The notes beneath the pieces are model-generated. The model was given only the letters and a program-made list of their open reading frames with translations, had not been told where the DNA came from and made no database searches. From NCBI GenBank assembly GCA_963727535.1, contig CAVSGR010000001.1, positions 248,001 through 312,000 on the forward strand: a stretch of DNA of 64,000 nucleotides. The letters run 5' to 3'. Of this stretch, positions 1 to 8,773 are shown piece by piece; positions within the stretch are counted from its first letter, which is position 1, and every line of letters starts with the position of its first letter. The DNA comes from RBG-16-34-14 sp963727535. Lineage in GTDB: Bacteria > Bacteroidota > Ignavibacteria > Ignavibacteriales > Ignavibacteriaceae. The translations under genes were made by a program, and so were the position numbers.

Positions 1-1
1 T

Positions 2-916
2 CTTTCATTAATGCTGCAGTGTGGAATTCATATTCCGGCAAGCCCTGATTCTAACTTTCATAAATTCAATAATATATTAGTCGATATCGGCGATGAACAA
101 TCTATAGAAGATGATCTTTCAACATTCAGTTCTCATTTATCGAATATAAAAGAAATACTTTCATCTGCAGATTCAGAATCACTTGTTTTATTGGATGAAA
201 TAGGAACCGGAACTGATCCTGCGGAGGGTTCTGCTTTAGCTATTGCCATACTTCTAATCCTTTGTAAAAAAAATGCATTGGTTTTTGCTTCTACACATCA
301 CGGAAGTTTAAAATTAATTGCTCACGATCAAAGTGGTTTTGAGAATGCAGCAATGGAATTTGATTCAAAAAATCTCAAACCGACTTATTCATTTAAACAG
401 GGAATTCCAGGTTCCAGCTATGCTTTTGAGATAGCTAAACGCATAGGATTAGACGATAACTTTTTAGATATTGCAAAAGAACATCTCGATAGCGATAAAC
501 ATAAATTAGAAGAATTTCTTGTCGATATCGAAACAAAATCAAATCTTGTAGAACAAAAACTAAAAAAGGTTGAAATAGAAAATTCAAGATTGAATGGTCT
601 CTCAAATTTATATAAACAAAACCTTGATAAATTAGAAAAGGATAAAAAACAAATTCTCTTAAAAGCGAAAGAAGAAGCTGAAGAGTATATAAAAAACATC
701 AATTCAAAATTTGAAAAAATAGTTAAGGAATTAAAAGAATCGAAAGCTGATAAAGAAATAATCAAATCTTCACAGAAAATTATTAAAGAAATTAAGGATA
801 GAAATAAAACAATTGTTCCCGAAATACCGGAAACGACAGATGAAGATTTTAACGAAGGCGATTATGTTTCCTTAAAAGGAACTAATACTACCGGGAAAGA
901 TTCTGGAAATATTTAG
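2..916 (+). CDS. mutS2: MutS2 family protein, partial (5' end outside the window; frameshift at 3' end)
   Basis: This is the second half of the MutS-family ATPase domain of MutS2, an ATP-dependent protein implicated in suppressing recombination or rescuing ribosomes. The frame is open from the window edge, so the start and Walker A lie upstream. Visible are the Walker B region LVLLDEIGTGTDP (about residues 58-70 after the ATG at 11), the switch histidines in STHHGSLK, a long charged coiled coil (about 150-270) and the start of a KOW-like segment (EGDYVSLKG). The frame stops at 916, but dropping one base near 893-900 (G899 fits) continues the protein directly into the Smr segment that follows. 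I therefore read both pieces as one gene. The family is clear; whether the frameshift is real is not. Confidence 0.9.
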   Translation, partial: LSLMLQCGIHIPASPDSNFHKFNNILVDIGDEQSIEDDLSTFSSHLSNIKEILSSADSESLVLLDEIGTGTDPAEGSALAIAILLILCKKNALVFASTHHGSLKLIAHDQSGFENAAMEFDSKNLKPTYSFKQGIPGSSYAFEIAKRIGLDDNFLDIAKEHLDSDKHKLEEFLVDIETKSNLVEQKLKKVEIENSRLNGLSNLYKQNLDKLEKDKKQILLKAKEEAEEYIKNINSKFEKIVKELKESKADKEIIKSSQKIIKEIKDRNKTIVPEIPETTDEDFNEGDYVSLKGTNTTGKDSGNI

Positions 917-941
917 TGATTCTAGAAAGGCGAATGTACTT

Positions 942-1286
942 ATGGGAAAAGTTAAGATGCTTGTCCCGATACAAAGCCTCATACATTCTGAAAAGAAAAA
1001 AGAAGAGAAAATAAACAGAGAATATTCATATATTAATTCCGAAGCGGAAATAAGAATTGATATAAGAGGCGAACGTCCGGAAGAAGCTGAATTGCAGGTA
1101 AATAAATTTGTTGATAATGCTTATTCTGCCGGACTGGTAAGAATAGAGATTTTGCACGGCAAAGGAACCGGAGTTCTCAAAAGAACTGTTAAAGAGATAC
1201 TTTCGAAACACAGCAGCGTAAAGACATTCTATTTTGCGCCGATAGAAATGGGAGGCGATGGAATTACAATTGCAGAACTAAAGTAA
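942..1286 (+). CDS. mutS2: MutS2 C-terminal Smr domain (same gene as the preceding fragment)
   Basis: This piece carries the rest of the KOW-like linker and the C-terminal Smr domain, which in MutS2 proteins has nuclease or RNA-binding roles. The Smr signature is seen as IDIRGERPEEA (the conserved DxRG), then RIEILHGKGTGVLKR (the HGKGTG loop), ending in GDGITIAELK. The natural reading frame runs from about 900; ATG 942 is only an internal methionine. No gene boundary or ribosome binding site of its own separates it from the upstream piece. The next gene starts 30 bp later. Confidence 0.85.
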   Translation: MGKVKMLVPIQSLIHSEKKKEEKINREYSYINSEAEIRIDIRGERPEEAELQVNKFVDNAYSAGLVRIEILHGKGTGVLKRTVKEILSKHSSVKTFYFAPIEMGGDGITIAELK

Positions 1287-1316
1287 TTGTATTTATTTTA
1301 AAACTTAAAAAGGATT

Positions 1317-2813
1317 TTGTTGTTTAAGAAGATTCTAATTGCTAACAGGGGAGAGATAGCTGTAAGAATAATCAGGGCATGCAAAGATATGGGAATTACT
1401 TCTGCAGCCGTTTATTCAGAGGCGGATCAACATTCTTTGCATACAATACTTGCCGATGAAGTCTACGAAATAGGCGAAGCACAAGCATCATCTTCTTACT
1501 TAAATAAAGAAAAGATCATTAATCTTGCTAAGAAAATAAAAGCCCAGGCAATCCATCCCGGTTATGGTTTTTTTTCGGAGAATTCGGATTTTATAAAAGC
1601 AGTCGAAGACGAAGGAATTGTTTTCATTGGACCTTCATCAAAATCCGTTGCTATGATGGGAAAGAAAACAGATGCACGGACATTGATGAAGAAAAATAAG
1701 GTCCCGATTGTTCCCGGTACTACAAAACCTGTGGTCAACAAAGAGGAAGGAATTCATTTTTGTAAGGAGATTGGTTTTCCTGTTTTGTTAAAGGCTTCTG
1801 CCGGCGGTGGTGGAAAGGGCATGAGAAAAGTTTCTTCAGCAAAGGAATTTGTTTCTGCTTTTGAAGCTACTAAAAGAGAAGCATTAAAATCATTTGGTAA
1901 CGATGATGTTTATATTGAAAAATATATCGAATCGCCGAGACATATTGAAGTTCAGATTATAGCAGATAAACATGGAAATTACGCTCACCTTTATGAAAGA
2001 GAATGCTCCATTCAAAGAAGACATCAGAAAATAATTGAAGAAGCTCCTTCTGTTTTTGTCGATGAAAAAACACGAAAGAAAATTACTACAGCCGCAATAG
2101 AAGCAGCTAAAGCTTGCGGATATTTTAATGCAGGCACAATTGAATTCCTGATGGATAAAGATAAGAATTTTTATTTCCTAGAGATGAACACAAGGTTGCA
2201 AGTTGAACACCCGGTTACAGAATTAATTACAGGAATTGACTTAGTTAAAGAACAAATTCAAATAGCGGCAGGAGAAAAATTAAGCTTTTCTCAAAAAGAT
2301 ATAAAAGCAAATGGACACGCAGTAGAGAGCCGTATTTATGCGGAAGATTCTCAAAATAATTTTCTTCCTTCAACAGGGGAGATAATAGAATACATAAGAC
2401 CAGCAGGACCCGGAGTTAGAATTGATGATGGTTTTCTTACAGGATCAAAAATTTCTCTCTACTATGATCCATTAATTTCAAAGCTGATTTGTTATGGAAG
2501 CGATAGAGATTCTGCAATAGCCCGTATGTTGAGAGCTTTGAGCGAATATCATATTGCCGGCCCGGTTACAAATATTCCTTTTCTATCTAAAATATTTAAA
2601 CATAAAGATTTTGTTAAAGGAAATTTTGATATCAACTTTGTAGAGAAGAATTTCTTAAAAAAGAAATCAAATAGTAAAAACGAAGAATCTACAGAAAAAA
2701 TTTCTGCAATCTTTTCTGCGGTCTTTCAAAAGCATAATATCATTAGTGAAAGAATCAGTTCCGGTGAAAACGACAATAATTCCAATAAATGGCTGGATTT
2801 GCTGAATGAATGA
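1317..2813 (+). CDS. accC: Biotin carboxylase subunit of acetyl-/acyl-CoA carboxylase
   Basis: This enzyme carboxylates the biotin of the carrier protein using ATP and bicarbonate, the first half-reaction of acetyl- or propionyl-CoA carboxylase. Domain order is clear: N-terminal biotin carboxylase domain (1-110, LIANRGEIAVRIIRAC), ATP-grasp (about 115-320) with glycine loop GGGGKGMRK and ERECSIQRRHQK, the EMNTRLQVEHPVTE motif, and the C-terminal domain ending near 440. At 498 residues it is about 50 longer than typical AccC; the extra tail is lysine/serine-rich and unrecognised. The start is TTG 1317 or TTG 1320 behind an AAAAAGGA site. It overlaps the biotin carrier gene by 8 bp, so the two are translationally coupled. 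The tail and separate carrier resemble a split acyl-CoA carboxylase alpha subunit. The carboxyltransferase is not in this window, so the substrate is open. Confidence 0.93.
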   Translation: MLFKKILIANRGEIAVRIIRACKDMGITSAAVYSEADQHSLHTILADEVYEIGEAQASSSYLNKEKIINLAKKIKAQAIHPGYGFFSENSDFIKAVEDEGIVFIGPSSKSVAMMGKKTDARTLMKKNKVPIVPGTTKPVVNKEEGIHFCKEIGFPVLLKASAGGGGKGMRKVSSAKEFVSAFEATKREALKSFGNDDVYIEKYIESPRHIEVQIIADKHGNYAHLYERECSIQRRHQKIIEEAPSVFVDEKTRKKITTAAIEAAKACGYFNAGTIEFLMDKDKNFYFLEMNTRLQVEHPVTELITGIDLVKEQIQIAAGEKLSFSQKDIKANGHAVESRIYAEDSQNNFLPSTGEIIEYIRPAGPGVRIDDGFLTGSKISLYYDPLISKLICYGSDRDSAIARMLRALSEYHIAGPVTNIPFLSKIFKHKDFVKGNFDINFVEKNFLKKKSNSKNEESTEKISAIFSAVFQKHNIISERISSGENDNNSNKWLDLLNE

Positions 2814-3306
2814 TTTTGTTGTTTCTGTGAATGATAAAAAAATAAAAATCGGTTTTTCCACAAATGGTAAGCTTGAAATAAATAATTCAGAATATGAATA
2901 TTCTTTATCACACTTAAACAGTAGTTCATATTTATTAAAGATAGGAAATGAAAGTTTTCTCATTACCTTAAAATCAGAAGGAAACTCGAAATACTTTGTA
3001 ACATTAAAGGGACAGGTTTTTGAAACATTGGTCCGTTCAGCTCTTGAAGATAAAGTATCAAGTCTGATAAATGATAAAATAGTACAACATTCGGATGTAT
3101 CAGTAAAAGCTCCAATGCCGGGGATGATTATCAAAATAAAAAAGAAAGCAGGGGAAAAAGTCAGTTCAGGTGAATCTGTTTTGATTCTCGAAGCAATGAA
3201 AATGGAAAATGATATTCGTTCTCCTGTTTCGGGAATAATTGAAAATATGAAAATCGACGAAGGTAGAACTGTGGAAAAAGGAGCAGAGCTTTTCACAATT
3301 AAGTAA
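2806..3306 (+). CDS. Biotin carboxyl carrier (biotinyl-domain) protein
   Basis: This is the partner of the upstream biotin carboxylase, carrying biotin between carboxylase and carboxyltransferase. The C-terminal ~70 residues form a biotinyl/lipoyl domain: KAPMPGMI (101-108), then LEAMKMEND with the biotinylated lysine at residue 132, then the symmetric second half ending at ELFTIK. The first ~90 residues are an unrecognised beta-rich region, as often found ahead of the biotinyl domain in acyl-CoA carboxylase alpha chains. The ATG overlaps the accC stop (ATGAATGA). The domain is certain; acetyl-CoA versus propionyl-CoA carboxylase is undecided. Confidence 0.9.
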   Translation: MNDFVVSVNDKKIKIGFSTNGKLEINNSEYEYSLSHLNSSSYLLKIGNESFLITLKSEGNSKYFVTLKGQVFETLVRSALEDKVSSLINDKIVQHSDVSVKAPMPGMIIKIKKKAGEKVSSGESVLILEAMKMENDIRSPVSGIIENMKIDEGRTVEKGAELFTIK

Positions 3307-3399
3307 AGTTTTTTATCACCTTAATTATGTAGTTGCTTAATAGTAATTTTTCACATTAATTTGTATTTAACAGTTGAGAAAATATAATAAGAATAGATT

Positions 3400-3824
3400 A
3401 TGCAGAACAAGAAATTACTTCCGATATTACTTTCTTCCTTTACTACATTTTGTCTGCCTGTTCATCTTCAATTGAACAGACAAGAGAAGAAGAAACTACG
3501 GAAGATAAAGGAGTATATATATTCGACCAGGTGCCGGAAGATACTTCCACTATTACTCCGAAAGAAAATTATAACGACCTTCAAAAGTATTACTTAGTCC
3601 AGATTGGTGCTTTTACTACTAGAGACAGAGCCGAAAACTTTGCCGAAGAAAGCAGAAATGCTCTTGCTAAAGAAATCCAGGTAACTTATAACATTGATGT
3701 TAATCTTTTTGTAGTCCAGTTGAAGGATAATTTTAAAACTAAGGACGAAGCAGAACAAGTTAGAAATGGAATCTGGTCCAATGAAAAATATAAAGACGCC
3801 TGGATTGTGACTGTTACAAAATAA
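3400..3824 (+). CDS. SPOR-domain lipoprotein (apparent one-base frameshift in the signal peptide)
   Basis: SPOR domains bind denuded peptidoglycan, typically at the division site. The SPOR domain is at the C-terminus (YYLVQIGAFTTRDRAENFAEE onward, to the stop at 3824). The main frame begins only at TTG 3450, giving LSACSSS, a perfect lipobox without a signal peptide. The missing hydrophobic start lies in another frame from ATG 3400 (MQNKKLLPILLS). Adding one T near 3431-3437 fuses the two into a normal lipoprotein signal ending in LSAC. I take 3400 as the true start. A hairpin terminator follows 2 bp after the stop. Confidence 0.8.
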
Positions 3825-3825
3825 A

Positions 3826-3852
3826 AATGGCTCTGATAATTTCAGAGCCATT
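3826..3852. terminator. Bidirectional intrinsic terminator
   Basis: An 11-bp perfect stem (AATGGCTCTGA / TCAGAGCCATT) with a 5-nt loop lies between two convergent genes. It has A-rich sequence on the left and T-rich sequence on the right, so it can end transcription of both the SPOR gene and the minus-strand pilin-like operon. Confidence 0.8.
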
Positions 3853-3878
3853 AATATTTTGTTACTTTTTAAGAATTT

Positions 3879-5216
3879 TTATTCTTTCCACGAAAGAATC
3901 TGAAATCCGCCTGCTACTGGAAAGAAAGGTGGATACATCTTTTTTAAGCGATCATCATATTTATATTTTTTATTATACCCACTCTTTATTGATAGAATAT
4001 TTCCCCAACTTGAAGCGTATGTTCCGACTGCTCTTCTGATATGTTGAGTAACTCCGCCTAACAGGTTAATATCCCCGTCTACACTACGAGAGTCATAATT
4101 TTCTGCACCAAATCCTCCAGTTTCACAGTAAATTGCAGCATCAATCTTAATATCTACTGTATTATTATTGTCAGTAATGTAAACATTATTTTGTGAAAGA
4201 ATGCCAAGTAAATCTGTAGAATTAGTTTGAGCGTGAGGATCAGAGCTTGGTTGGGTATTGTAAACAACATCATCATCTAAATAAACGTTTCCATCACTAA
4301 GAACAGAAAATTGTCCTTTTACTGTGCCTTTTAATCTTACATCCATTCCTTGAGCATATATAACTCCGTTGGGTGCAATTTCCGAAGATTTATAAGTTGA
4401 TTCAGTTTTATTATAACCCATTTTAATTCTAACACTATCCTGAACAAATGTAACATAGACTGTATCTAAACCAGTAGTTGTAGAGACATTCCAGTATCCG
4501 GGATTCCATTTATGTTGCCAATAGTTATAAGTTGGATTGACCCACGTTGAGTCTAGAGTAGTTGATATAGATTTGTCAATTTTGAATCCATTGTCAGCAG
4601 CTGCATCTCTTAACGGGTCTAACCCATCGGTTTGTAATGGTACATCATCATACCCATACGAACCATGAAATTCGGGTTTATCGGAATTATAATTATTTTT
4701 ATATATTAATTTACCTTTGTAAGTAGTTCTATAACCTCCTACACCAAATACAGGATGGCTATCAGCCCGTAAATCGTCTTGTGTATGAAATGGTCCGTAT
4801 ACAGTATCTTTACCTGTCCACCAAATGTTTCCTCCTTCACTCTCTGAATAATAGGCATACTGGGAAAACCTGCTGGGAGCGATTATGACTTCAACGGTAT
4901 CGGCTTCATTTTCATAGTTTGATATAGAAACAATTTTTCTTATGTTCTGAGAAGCATCAACAATTCCAACGCTTACATTTACTTTTCCCCCGTTCATCTG
5001 GAGATTGGAATATCCTGTTGTCCAGTTATTATCTAAAAAAATTGCATTGGCTGCTAAATCTGCGCCGCTGTTTGCCAAGTCGTGCGAGACAGTTTTTGAA
5101 TAATAATCTACGAAGTTGTCGACTGTTCGTGTGGATATATCATTAAAGTTATGACCAAAAACCAGCAAAATCATACTAAAACCTAATACTAAAAGTAGTG
5201 ACGCTTTACCTACCAT
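3879..5216 (-). CDS. PilX/DUF4900-like pilus assembly protein (third gene of a pilin-like operon)
   Basis: A 445-residue exported or membrane-anchored protein with one N-terminal hydrophobic helix (about 4-22), then a helical segment (DISTRTVDNFVDYYSKTVSHDL) typical of pilin-like N-terminal regions. The large beta-rich body contains YGPFHTQDDLRADSHPVFG, which resembles DUF4900 proteins found with type IV pilus or pseudopilin genes. It is last in a three-gene operon on the minus strand, 9 bp after the PilW-like gene. The likely role is a minor component or tip of a pilus or pseudopilus; this rests on architecture and context, not on a catalytic motif. Confidence 0.6.
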   Translation of the reverse strand: MVGKASLLLVLGFSMILLVFGHNFNDISTRTVDNFVDYYSKTVSHDLANSGADLAANAIFLDNNWTTGYSNLQMNGGKVNVSVGIVDASQNIRKIVSISNYENEADTVEVIIAPSRFSQYAYYSESEGGNIWWTGKDTVYGPFHTQDDLRADSHPVFGVGGYRTTYKGKLIYKNNYNSDKPEFHGSYGYDDVPLQTDGLDPLRDAAADNGFKIDKSISTTLDSTWVNPTYNYWQHKWNPGYWNVSTTTGLDTVYVTFVQDSVRIKMGYNKTESTYKSSEIAPNGVIYAQGMDVRLKGTVKGQFSVLSDGNVYLDDDVVYNTQPSSDPHAQTNSTDLLGILSQNNVYITDNNNTVDIKIDAAIYCETGGFGAENYDSRSVDGDINLLGGVTQHIRRAVGTYASSWGNILSIKSGYNKKYKYDDRLKKMYPPFFPVAGGFQILSWKE

Positions 5217-5225
5217 TTTAACCTC

Positions 5226-5843
5226 TCATCTGTTTCGTAAGTTTTTTGAAGCCAATCTTATTTGTCGCCAGAAAGCGGAAGAATATTTATTCTTTTCGTC
5301 TTCTTGTGAAGTTCCTCCGTAGCCTTCAACATTTTCTACTGCAATATTAATTTCCATTGATCCGATTAAAGTTGGATCTATCGGGGAAGTCAGGGTATCT
5401 CCTAATTGATCATAATAGACCAATTTAAATTGTGTAATACCTAAACTTACTCCAACAGGAGTTTCATTATTTACTACCCTGTATAAAAATCTATCCCGTG
5501 GATTCGGTGTTGAAGCTAATTCAGAAGTGGGTCCTGTATAATACTTTAATGTATCTACAACACCAACATCATTAACATCTGTTAAAAAATATATGCTTGT
5601 ATCTGTAGCAGAAAGTATAACATTTGTTGTTGGCATTAAATTGTAATTTTTGCAGTATCCTATTCGTCTAAAATCATTTTCTATAATCAATGCCGATGTT
5701 GCTAAGTTTTCCTGAAGAATTAGTTCTTCTGTATTATTATAAGTTGCTTCTACTGCAGAATCATTAATTCTCCAGAGAAGAAGTAATAGAAACCCTCCTA
5801 TAATAATTGAACCGAGAATATCTATAAGACTACTAAAACCCAT
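5226..5843 (-). CDS. PilW-like minor pseudopilin
   Basis: A 205-residue protein with a type IV pilin-like N-terminus: a very short leader ending in G before FSSLID, then a ~20-residue hydrophobic helix (SIIIGGFLLLLLW). The usual Glu at mature position 5 is absent; an Asp stands at position 6. Next come a helical segment with ENLATSALIIENDFRRIGY, the pattern seen in PilW/PilX-type minor pilins, and a beta-rich globular domain. It lies between two other pilin-like genes with 9- and 12-bp gaps. The function is inferred as a minor pilin of a type IV pilus or secretion pseudopilus. Confidence 0.6.
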   Translation of the reverse strand: MGFSSLIDILGSIIIGGFLLLLLWRINDSAVEATYNNTEELILQENLATSALIIENDFRRIGYCKNYNLMPTTNVILSATDTSIYFLTDVNDVGVVDTLKYYTGPTSELASTPNPRDRFLYRVVNNETPVGVSLGITQFKLVYYDQLGDTLTSPIDPTLIGSMEINIAVENVEGYGGTSQEDEKNKYSSAFWRQIRLASKNLRNR

Positions 5844-5855
5844 CTCTTCTCCTAC

Positions 5856-6344
5856 TTAAAAAAACCAATAGCTGTAAATGGAGGATAATCTTACTGTATC
5901 CTGTGAATAGGGACTTGTTACAGTAACTGTAATTTGCTTGTGCCACGTGGGTGAAGCAGAAATATTTATATTTGGAGGGCTTACCGACACGTAATTAACA
6001 GCGCACGAGACGTAAAAATCTGCGGAGGGCAAATTTCTTACGGTATCTTTGTAACCATTAAAATCATCGAAGTCATCAAAATCGGGATAAACTTCACCTT
6101 CTTTTCCTAAGGTAGCCGTAAGCAAAGTTTTATCAGTTAACGAATTGCCTCCAATTGTTACTTCATCAAAGGCTTTGTTACTTGCTTCTTCAATTATCGA
6201 AGAAGCCAGAGAAGTAGCAAGAACACCGAACTTAGATTGGTTCATTACATCACCTGTTGAAAGCAGGTTATTATTTACTCTCAATACAAGAACTGATAAA
6301 AGTATTATTGCACCAATTGCAAGCATTGACTGACCCGTATTCAT
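5856..6344 (-). CDS. PilV-like minor pseudopilin (first gene of the operon)
   Basis: A 162-residue protein starting MNTGQSMLAIGAIILLSVL: an uncharged start followed at once by a hydrophobic helix, then SLASSIIEEASNKAFDEV, the amphipathic continuation of a pilin stalk. The rest is a small beta-rich head with repeated Asp/Phe in the middle. A canonical prepilin peptidase site is not obvious. It is the first gene of the minus-strand trio and is divergent from ssb. I infer a pilus or pseudopilus subunit; the match is to general shape rather than to a sharp signature. Confidence 0.5.
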   Translation of the reverse strand: MNTGQSMLAIGAIILLSVLVLRVNNNLLSTGDVMNQSKFGVLATSLASSIIEEASNKAFDEVTIGGNSLTDKTLLTATLGKEGEVYPDFDDFDDFNGYKDTVRNLPSADFYVSCAVNYVSVSPPNINISASPTWHKQITVTVTSPYSQDTVRLSSIYSYWFF

Positions 6345-6672
6345 TTTATCTCCGGTTTATCTTTACATAAAACACTCTGTTAAAGCAAAATCCGTGCAAC
6401 AAAATTTCTGGCTTTTGTTCAGTTTTTGAAGAAAAACGTGAGCTAAAAACACCACTTAACCTGCTTTTTAAAAAGTATAGCTTATCAAAATATGAGACGC
6501 CTGAAAAACGGTAAAAAGATGGGATTTTATACCTTACATAAAGTAAAATTTACTTTTAATTGCAGTAATTTTTTTGCTATTAACAATATTAGAATATATC
6601 TATAATAGATTTTCTTCCTCTTAATCATTAAATTAGAATAAACCTTAACTTAAAATAAAATGGGAGTGTATT
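6345..6672. other. Divergent intergenic region (pilin-like operon / ssb)
   Basis: These 328 AT-rich bases hold no credible gene. They must contain two divergent promoters. For ssb, a TATAAT at 6601-6606 is a possible -10, but the best upstream partner (TTAACA 6580-6585) is spaced at only 15 bp. A GGGAG ribosome binding site sits just before ATG 6673. I saw no riboswitch or clear operator. Confidence 0.4.
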
Positions 6673-7080
6673 ATGGCTTTTTCGTTAAATAAAGTTATGC
6701 TTATTGGTAACCTGGGCAGGGATGCTGAAACCAGGTTTACAACGAACAATTTGTCCGTTACAAATTTTACTGTTGCGACGAGCAACAGCTATAAAGGAAA
6801 AGATGGCAATTGGGTCAACGAAACTACGTGGCATAATATAGTAGCGTTTAATCTTTCTGATTATATGAAAGAGAATCTGAAGAAGGGAAGAAAATTTTAT
6901 GTTGAAGGAAGAATATCGAAACGTGATTATACAGATAAAGAAGGTGTGAAAAGATATTCAACTGAAGTAGTTTCTGAACGTATGATTCCGCTTGATTCTT
7001 CTGGAACTTCCCAGGATGCTGAAGAACAAACTCAAAGCAACGACGTAAATATTGAAGATAACGACGATCTTCCGTTTTAA
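6673..7080 (+). CDS. ssb: Single-stranded DNA-binding protein
   Basis: SSB coats single-stranded DNA during replication, recombination and repair. At 135 residues it has the OB fold over the first ~105 (MLIGNLGRDAETRFT, then WHNIVAFN, KGRKFYVEGRI) and a short acidic tail ending DDLPF, the conserved tip that recruits partner proteins. The glycine-rich linker found in longer SSBs is nearly absent. GGGAG lies at good distance before the ATG. It is apparently transcribed alone or with the CNNM/CorC gene 32 bp downstream. Confidence 0.96.
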   Translation: MAFSLNKVMLIGNLGRDAETRFTTNNLSVTNFTVATSNSYKGKDGNWVNETTWHNIVAFNLSDYMKENLKKGRKFYVEGRISKRDYTDKEGVKRYSTEVVSERMIPLDSSGTSQDAEEQTQSNDVNIEDNDDLPF

Positions 7081-7112
7081 ATATATTGTATAACAGACTG
7101 TATTAATTTTAC

Positions 7113-8390
7113 TTGGATATTGACTGGTCCTTCAGAATAATAATTCTTTTTGTTTTTTTATTTCTCTCTGCTTTTTTTTCCGGGTCTGAAGTCGCTTTAT
7201 TTTCCCTCGATAAGAGAAAGCTTAAAAATAATTTAGACTTGAGTCCGTTAATTGGGAGATATTTATTAACTCTTGTAGAATATCCAAGAAGATTACTTGT
7301 AACCGTACTTGTAGGTAACACAATTGTTACTGTGTCTGCTTCTATAGTTGCTGTTTCACTTGCTCTTGATATTCATAAAAGCAGTGGACTTCCTGAAGGA
7401 CTTGTTATTAGTCTTCAGGTAATAATTTTAACAATCTTAATAATTCTCTTCGCAGAATTAACTCCAAAGGTTTGGGCATCAAAAAACCCACTTAAATTTT
7501 CAAAATTGGTTGCATTCCCACTTTACTGGTTTAGTGCAATCATATACCCGGTTTCTGAAACACTCACAGAACTGATAAGATTTGTAGTTTCTAAGATAAA
7601 TTTTGACAGGAGGAAAACAGCAATATCCCCGGAAGAAATTAGAGAACTTGCCGAACTCGGTCATGAAATTGGAACACTGGAAGAAGAACATGGAATAATA
7701 CAAAGTATCGTCAGTATTAAATCAGTTACTGTACATGAAGTTATGACACCGAGAGTTGATATGACTGTTGTTCCGCATGATATTAGCTTTACTGAGATTG
7801 TTGATCTTATTAAAGAATCCGGGCATAGCAGGATACCTGTTTACAAAGAAAACCTTGATAATATTACAGGAATTGCTTATGCAAAAGATGTGCTTCCTTA
7901 TATAAGAAGAAATAGTAAAGTTGAATTTGATGTTATGAAGATTGTCCGCAGAGCAATGTTTATTCCTAAAACAAAAATCATAAATGATTTAATGTACGAA
8001 TTCCAGGATAGGAAAATGCACATTGCAATTGTTGTTGATGAGTATGGCGGTACAGCTGGACTTGTAACTCTTGAAGATATTATCGAAGAGATTGTTGGGG
8101 AAATAAGAGATGAATATGATAAGGAAGAAAATTCCGTTTCAAAAATTGATGATAATAAATATATGGTTATGGGTAAAATTCCGATTGATGAATTAAATGA
8201 ATTACTTAACACTAACATTTCACAAGAAAAAGAAGATTACGAAACTTTAGCAGGTTTGGTTTTAAATAATGCAGGACATATTCCAAAAGAAGGTTATAAT
8301 TTTAACCTGGAAAACTTTAAGTTTACTGTTAAAGAAGTTTCGAAGAAGAGAATTAACAAAGTTCTTATAGAAAAAGTTAGTGCCGAGTAA
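7113..8390 (+). CDS. CNNM/CorC (hemolysin C-like) transport protein with CBS pair
   Basis: A 425-residue inner-membrane protein of the family annotated as hemolysin/CorC, linked to magnesium or cobalt efflux; the Bacteroidetes relative GldE is a gliding protein. The order is a CNNM (DUF21) membrane domain (1-190, with SAFFSGSEVALFSL and several hydrophobic helices), two CBS domains (about 205-325, VMTPRVDMTVV and VVDEYGGTAGLVTLEDIIEEIVGEI) and a C-terminal CorC/HlyC domain (345-420). The start is TTG 7113 with a weak upstream site. Its stop overlaps the next ATG (TAATG), so this is the head of a coupled run. The exact substrate cannot be read from the sequence. Confidence 0.88.
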   Translation: MDIDWSFRIIILFVFLFLSAFFSGSEVALFSLDKRKLKNNLDLSPLIGRYLLTLVEYPRRLLVTVLVGNTIVTVSASIVAVSLALDIHKSSGLPEGLVISLQVIILTILIILFAELTPKVWASKNPLKFSKLVAFPLYWFSAIIYPVSETLTELIRFVVSKINFDRRKTAISPEEIRELAELGHEIGTLEEEHGIIQSIVSIKSVTVHEVMTPRVDMTVVPHDISFTEIVDLIKESGHSRIPVYKENLDNITGIAYAKDVLPYIRRNSKVEFDVMKIVRRAMFIPKTKIINDLMYEFQDRKMHIAIVVDEYGGTAGLVTLEDIIEEIVGEIRDEYDKEENSVSKIDDNKYMVMGKIPIDELNELLNTNISQEKEDYETLAGLVLNNAGHIPKEGYNFNLENFKFTVKEVSKKRINKVLIEKVSAE

Positions 8391-8773
8391 TGAAAAAGAA
8401 GGGCTGCTTTCTAAAGATAATAATAGCGCTTACAATAATTATTGCGGCAATACTTTATGTTATTCAAAATCATCTTGATGATGTTGTTATCAACCCGGCA
8501 AAAAAAGTAATAAGCGATTTTATGGTAAGCGGAGCCGGTAATCAATTAAAATTTATAAAAGAAACTCCTGAAAAAGATTCATTAAGAATATTATTAAAGA
8601 ATTATGTGAAAGATAAAATATCAAAAACAAAATCATTAGATACGGATGATCTCGATTGGTTAATAGATTCAATAAAAGTTGTTGTAACTGACAGCTTAAT
8701 CACTAAAGAAGATTTAAACAAGATTCAAGAAATAATACATCTTAAAGATTATGAAAAACCAAAGAAGAACTGA
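8390..8773 (+). CDS. Small single-pass membrane protein of unknown function
   Basis: 127 residues: a short basic N-terminus (MKKKGCF), one hydrophobic helix (about 8-25), then a charged, mostly helical part with repeated Lys/Asp. I recognise no family. It overlaps the preceding CNNM/CorC gene by 1 bp and the following MCE gene by 23 bp, so all three are probably translated as a unit. That linkage suggests an envelope role, but no function can be assigned. Confidence 0.75.
   Translation: MKKKGCFLKIIIALTIIIAAILYVIQNHLDDVVINPAKKVISDFMVSGAGNQLKFIKETPEKDSLRILLKNYVKDKISKTKSLDTDDLDWLIDSIKVVVTDSLITKEDLNKIQEIIHLKDYEKPKKN

Noticed and set aside
2667..3296. 209-codon minus-strand frame opposite the biotin carrier gene
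   Set aside because: Antisense to two certain genes, rich in Phe/Ser as expected from shadow coding in AT-rich DNA, no ribosome binding site or family.
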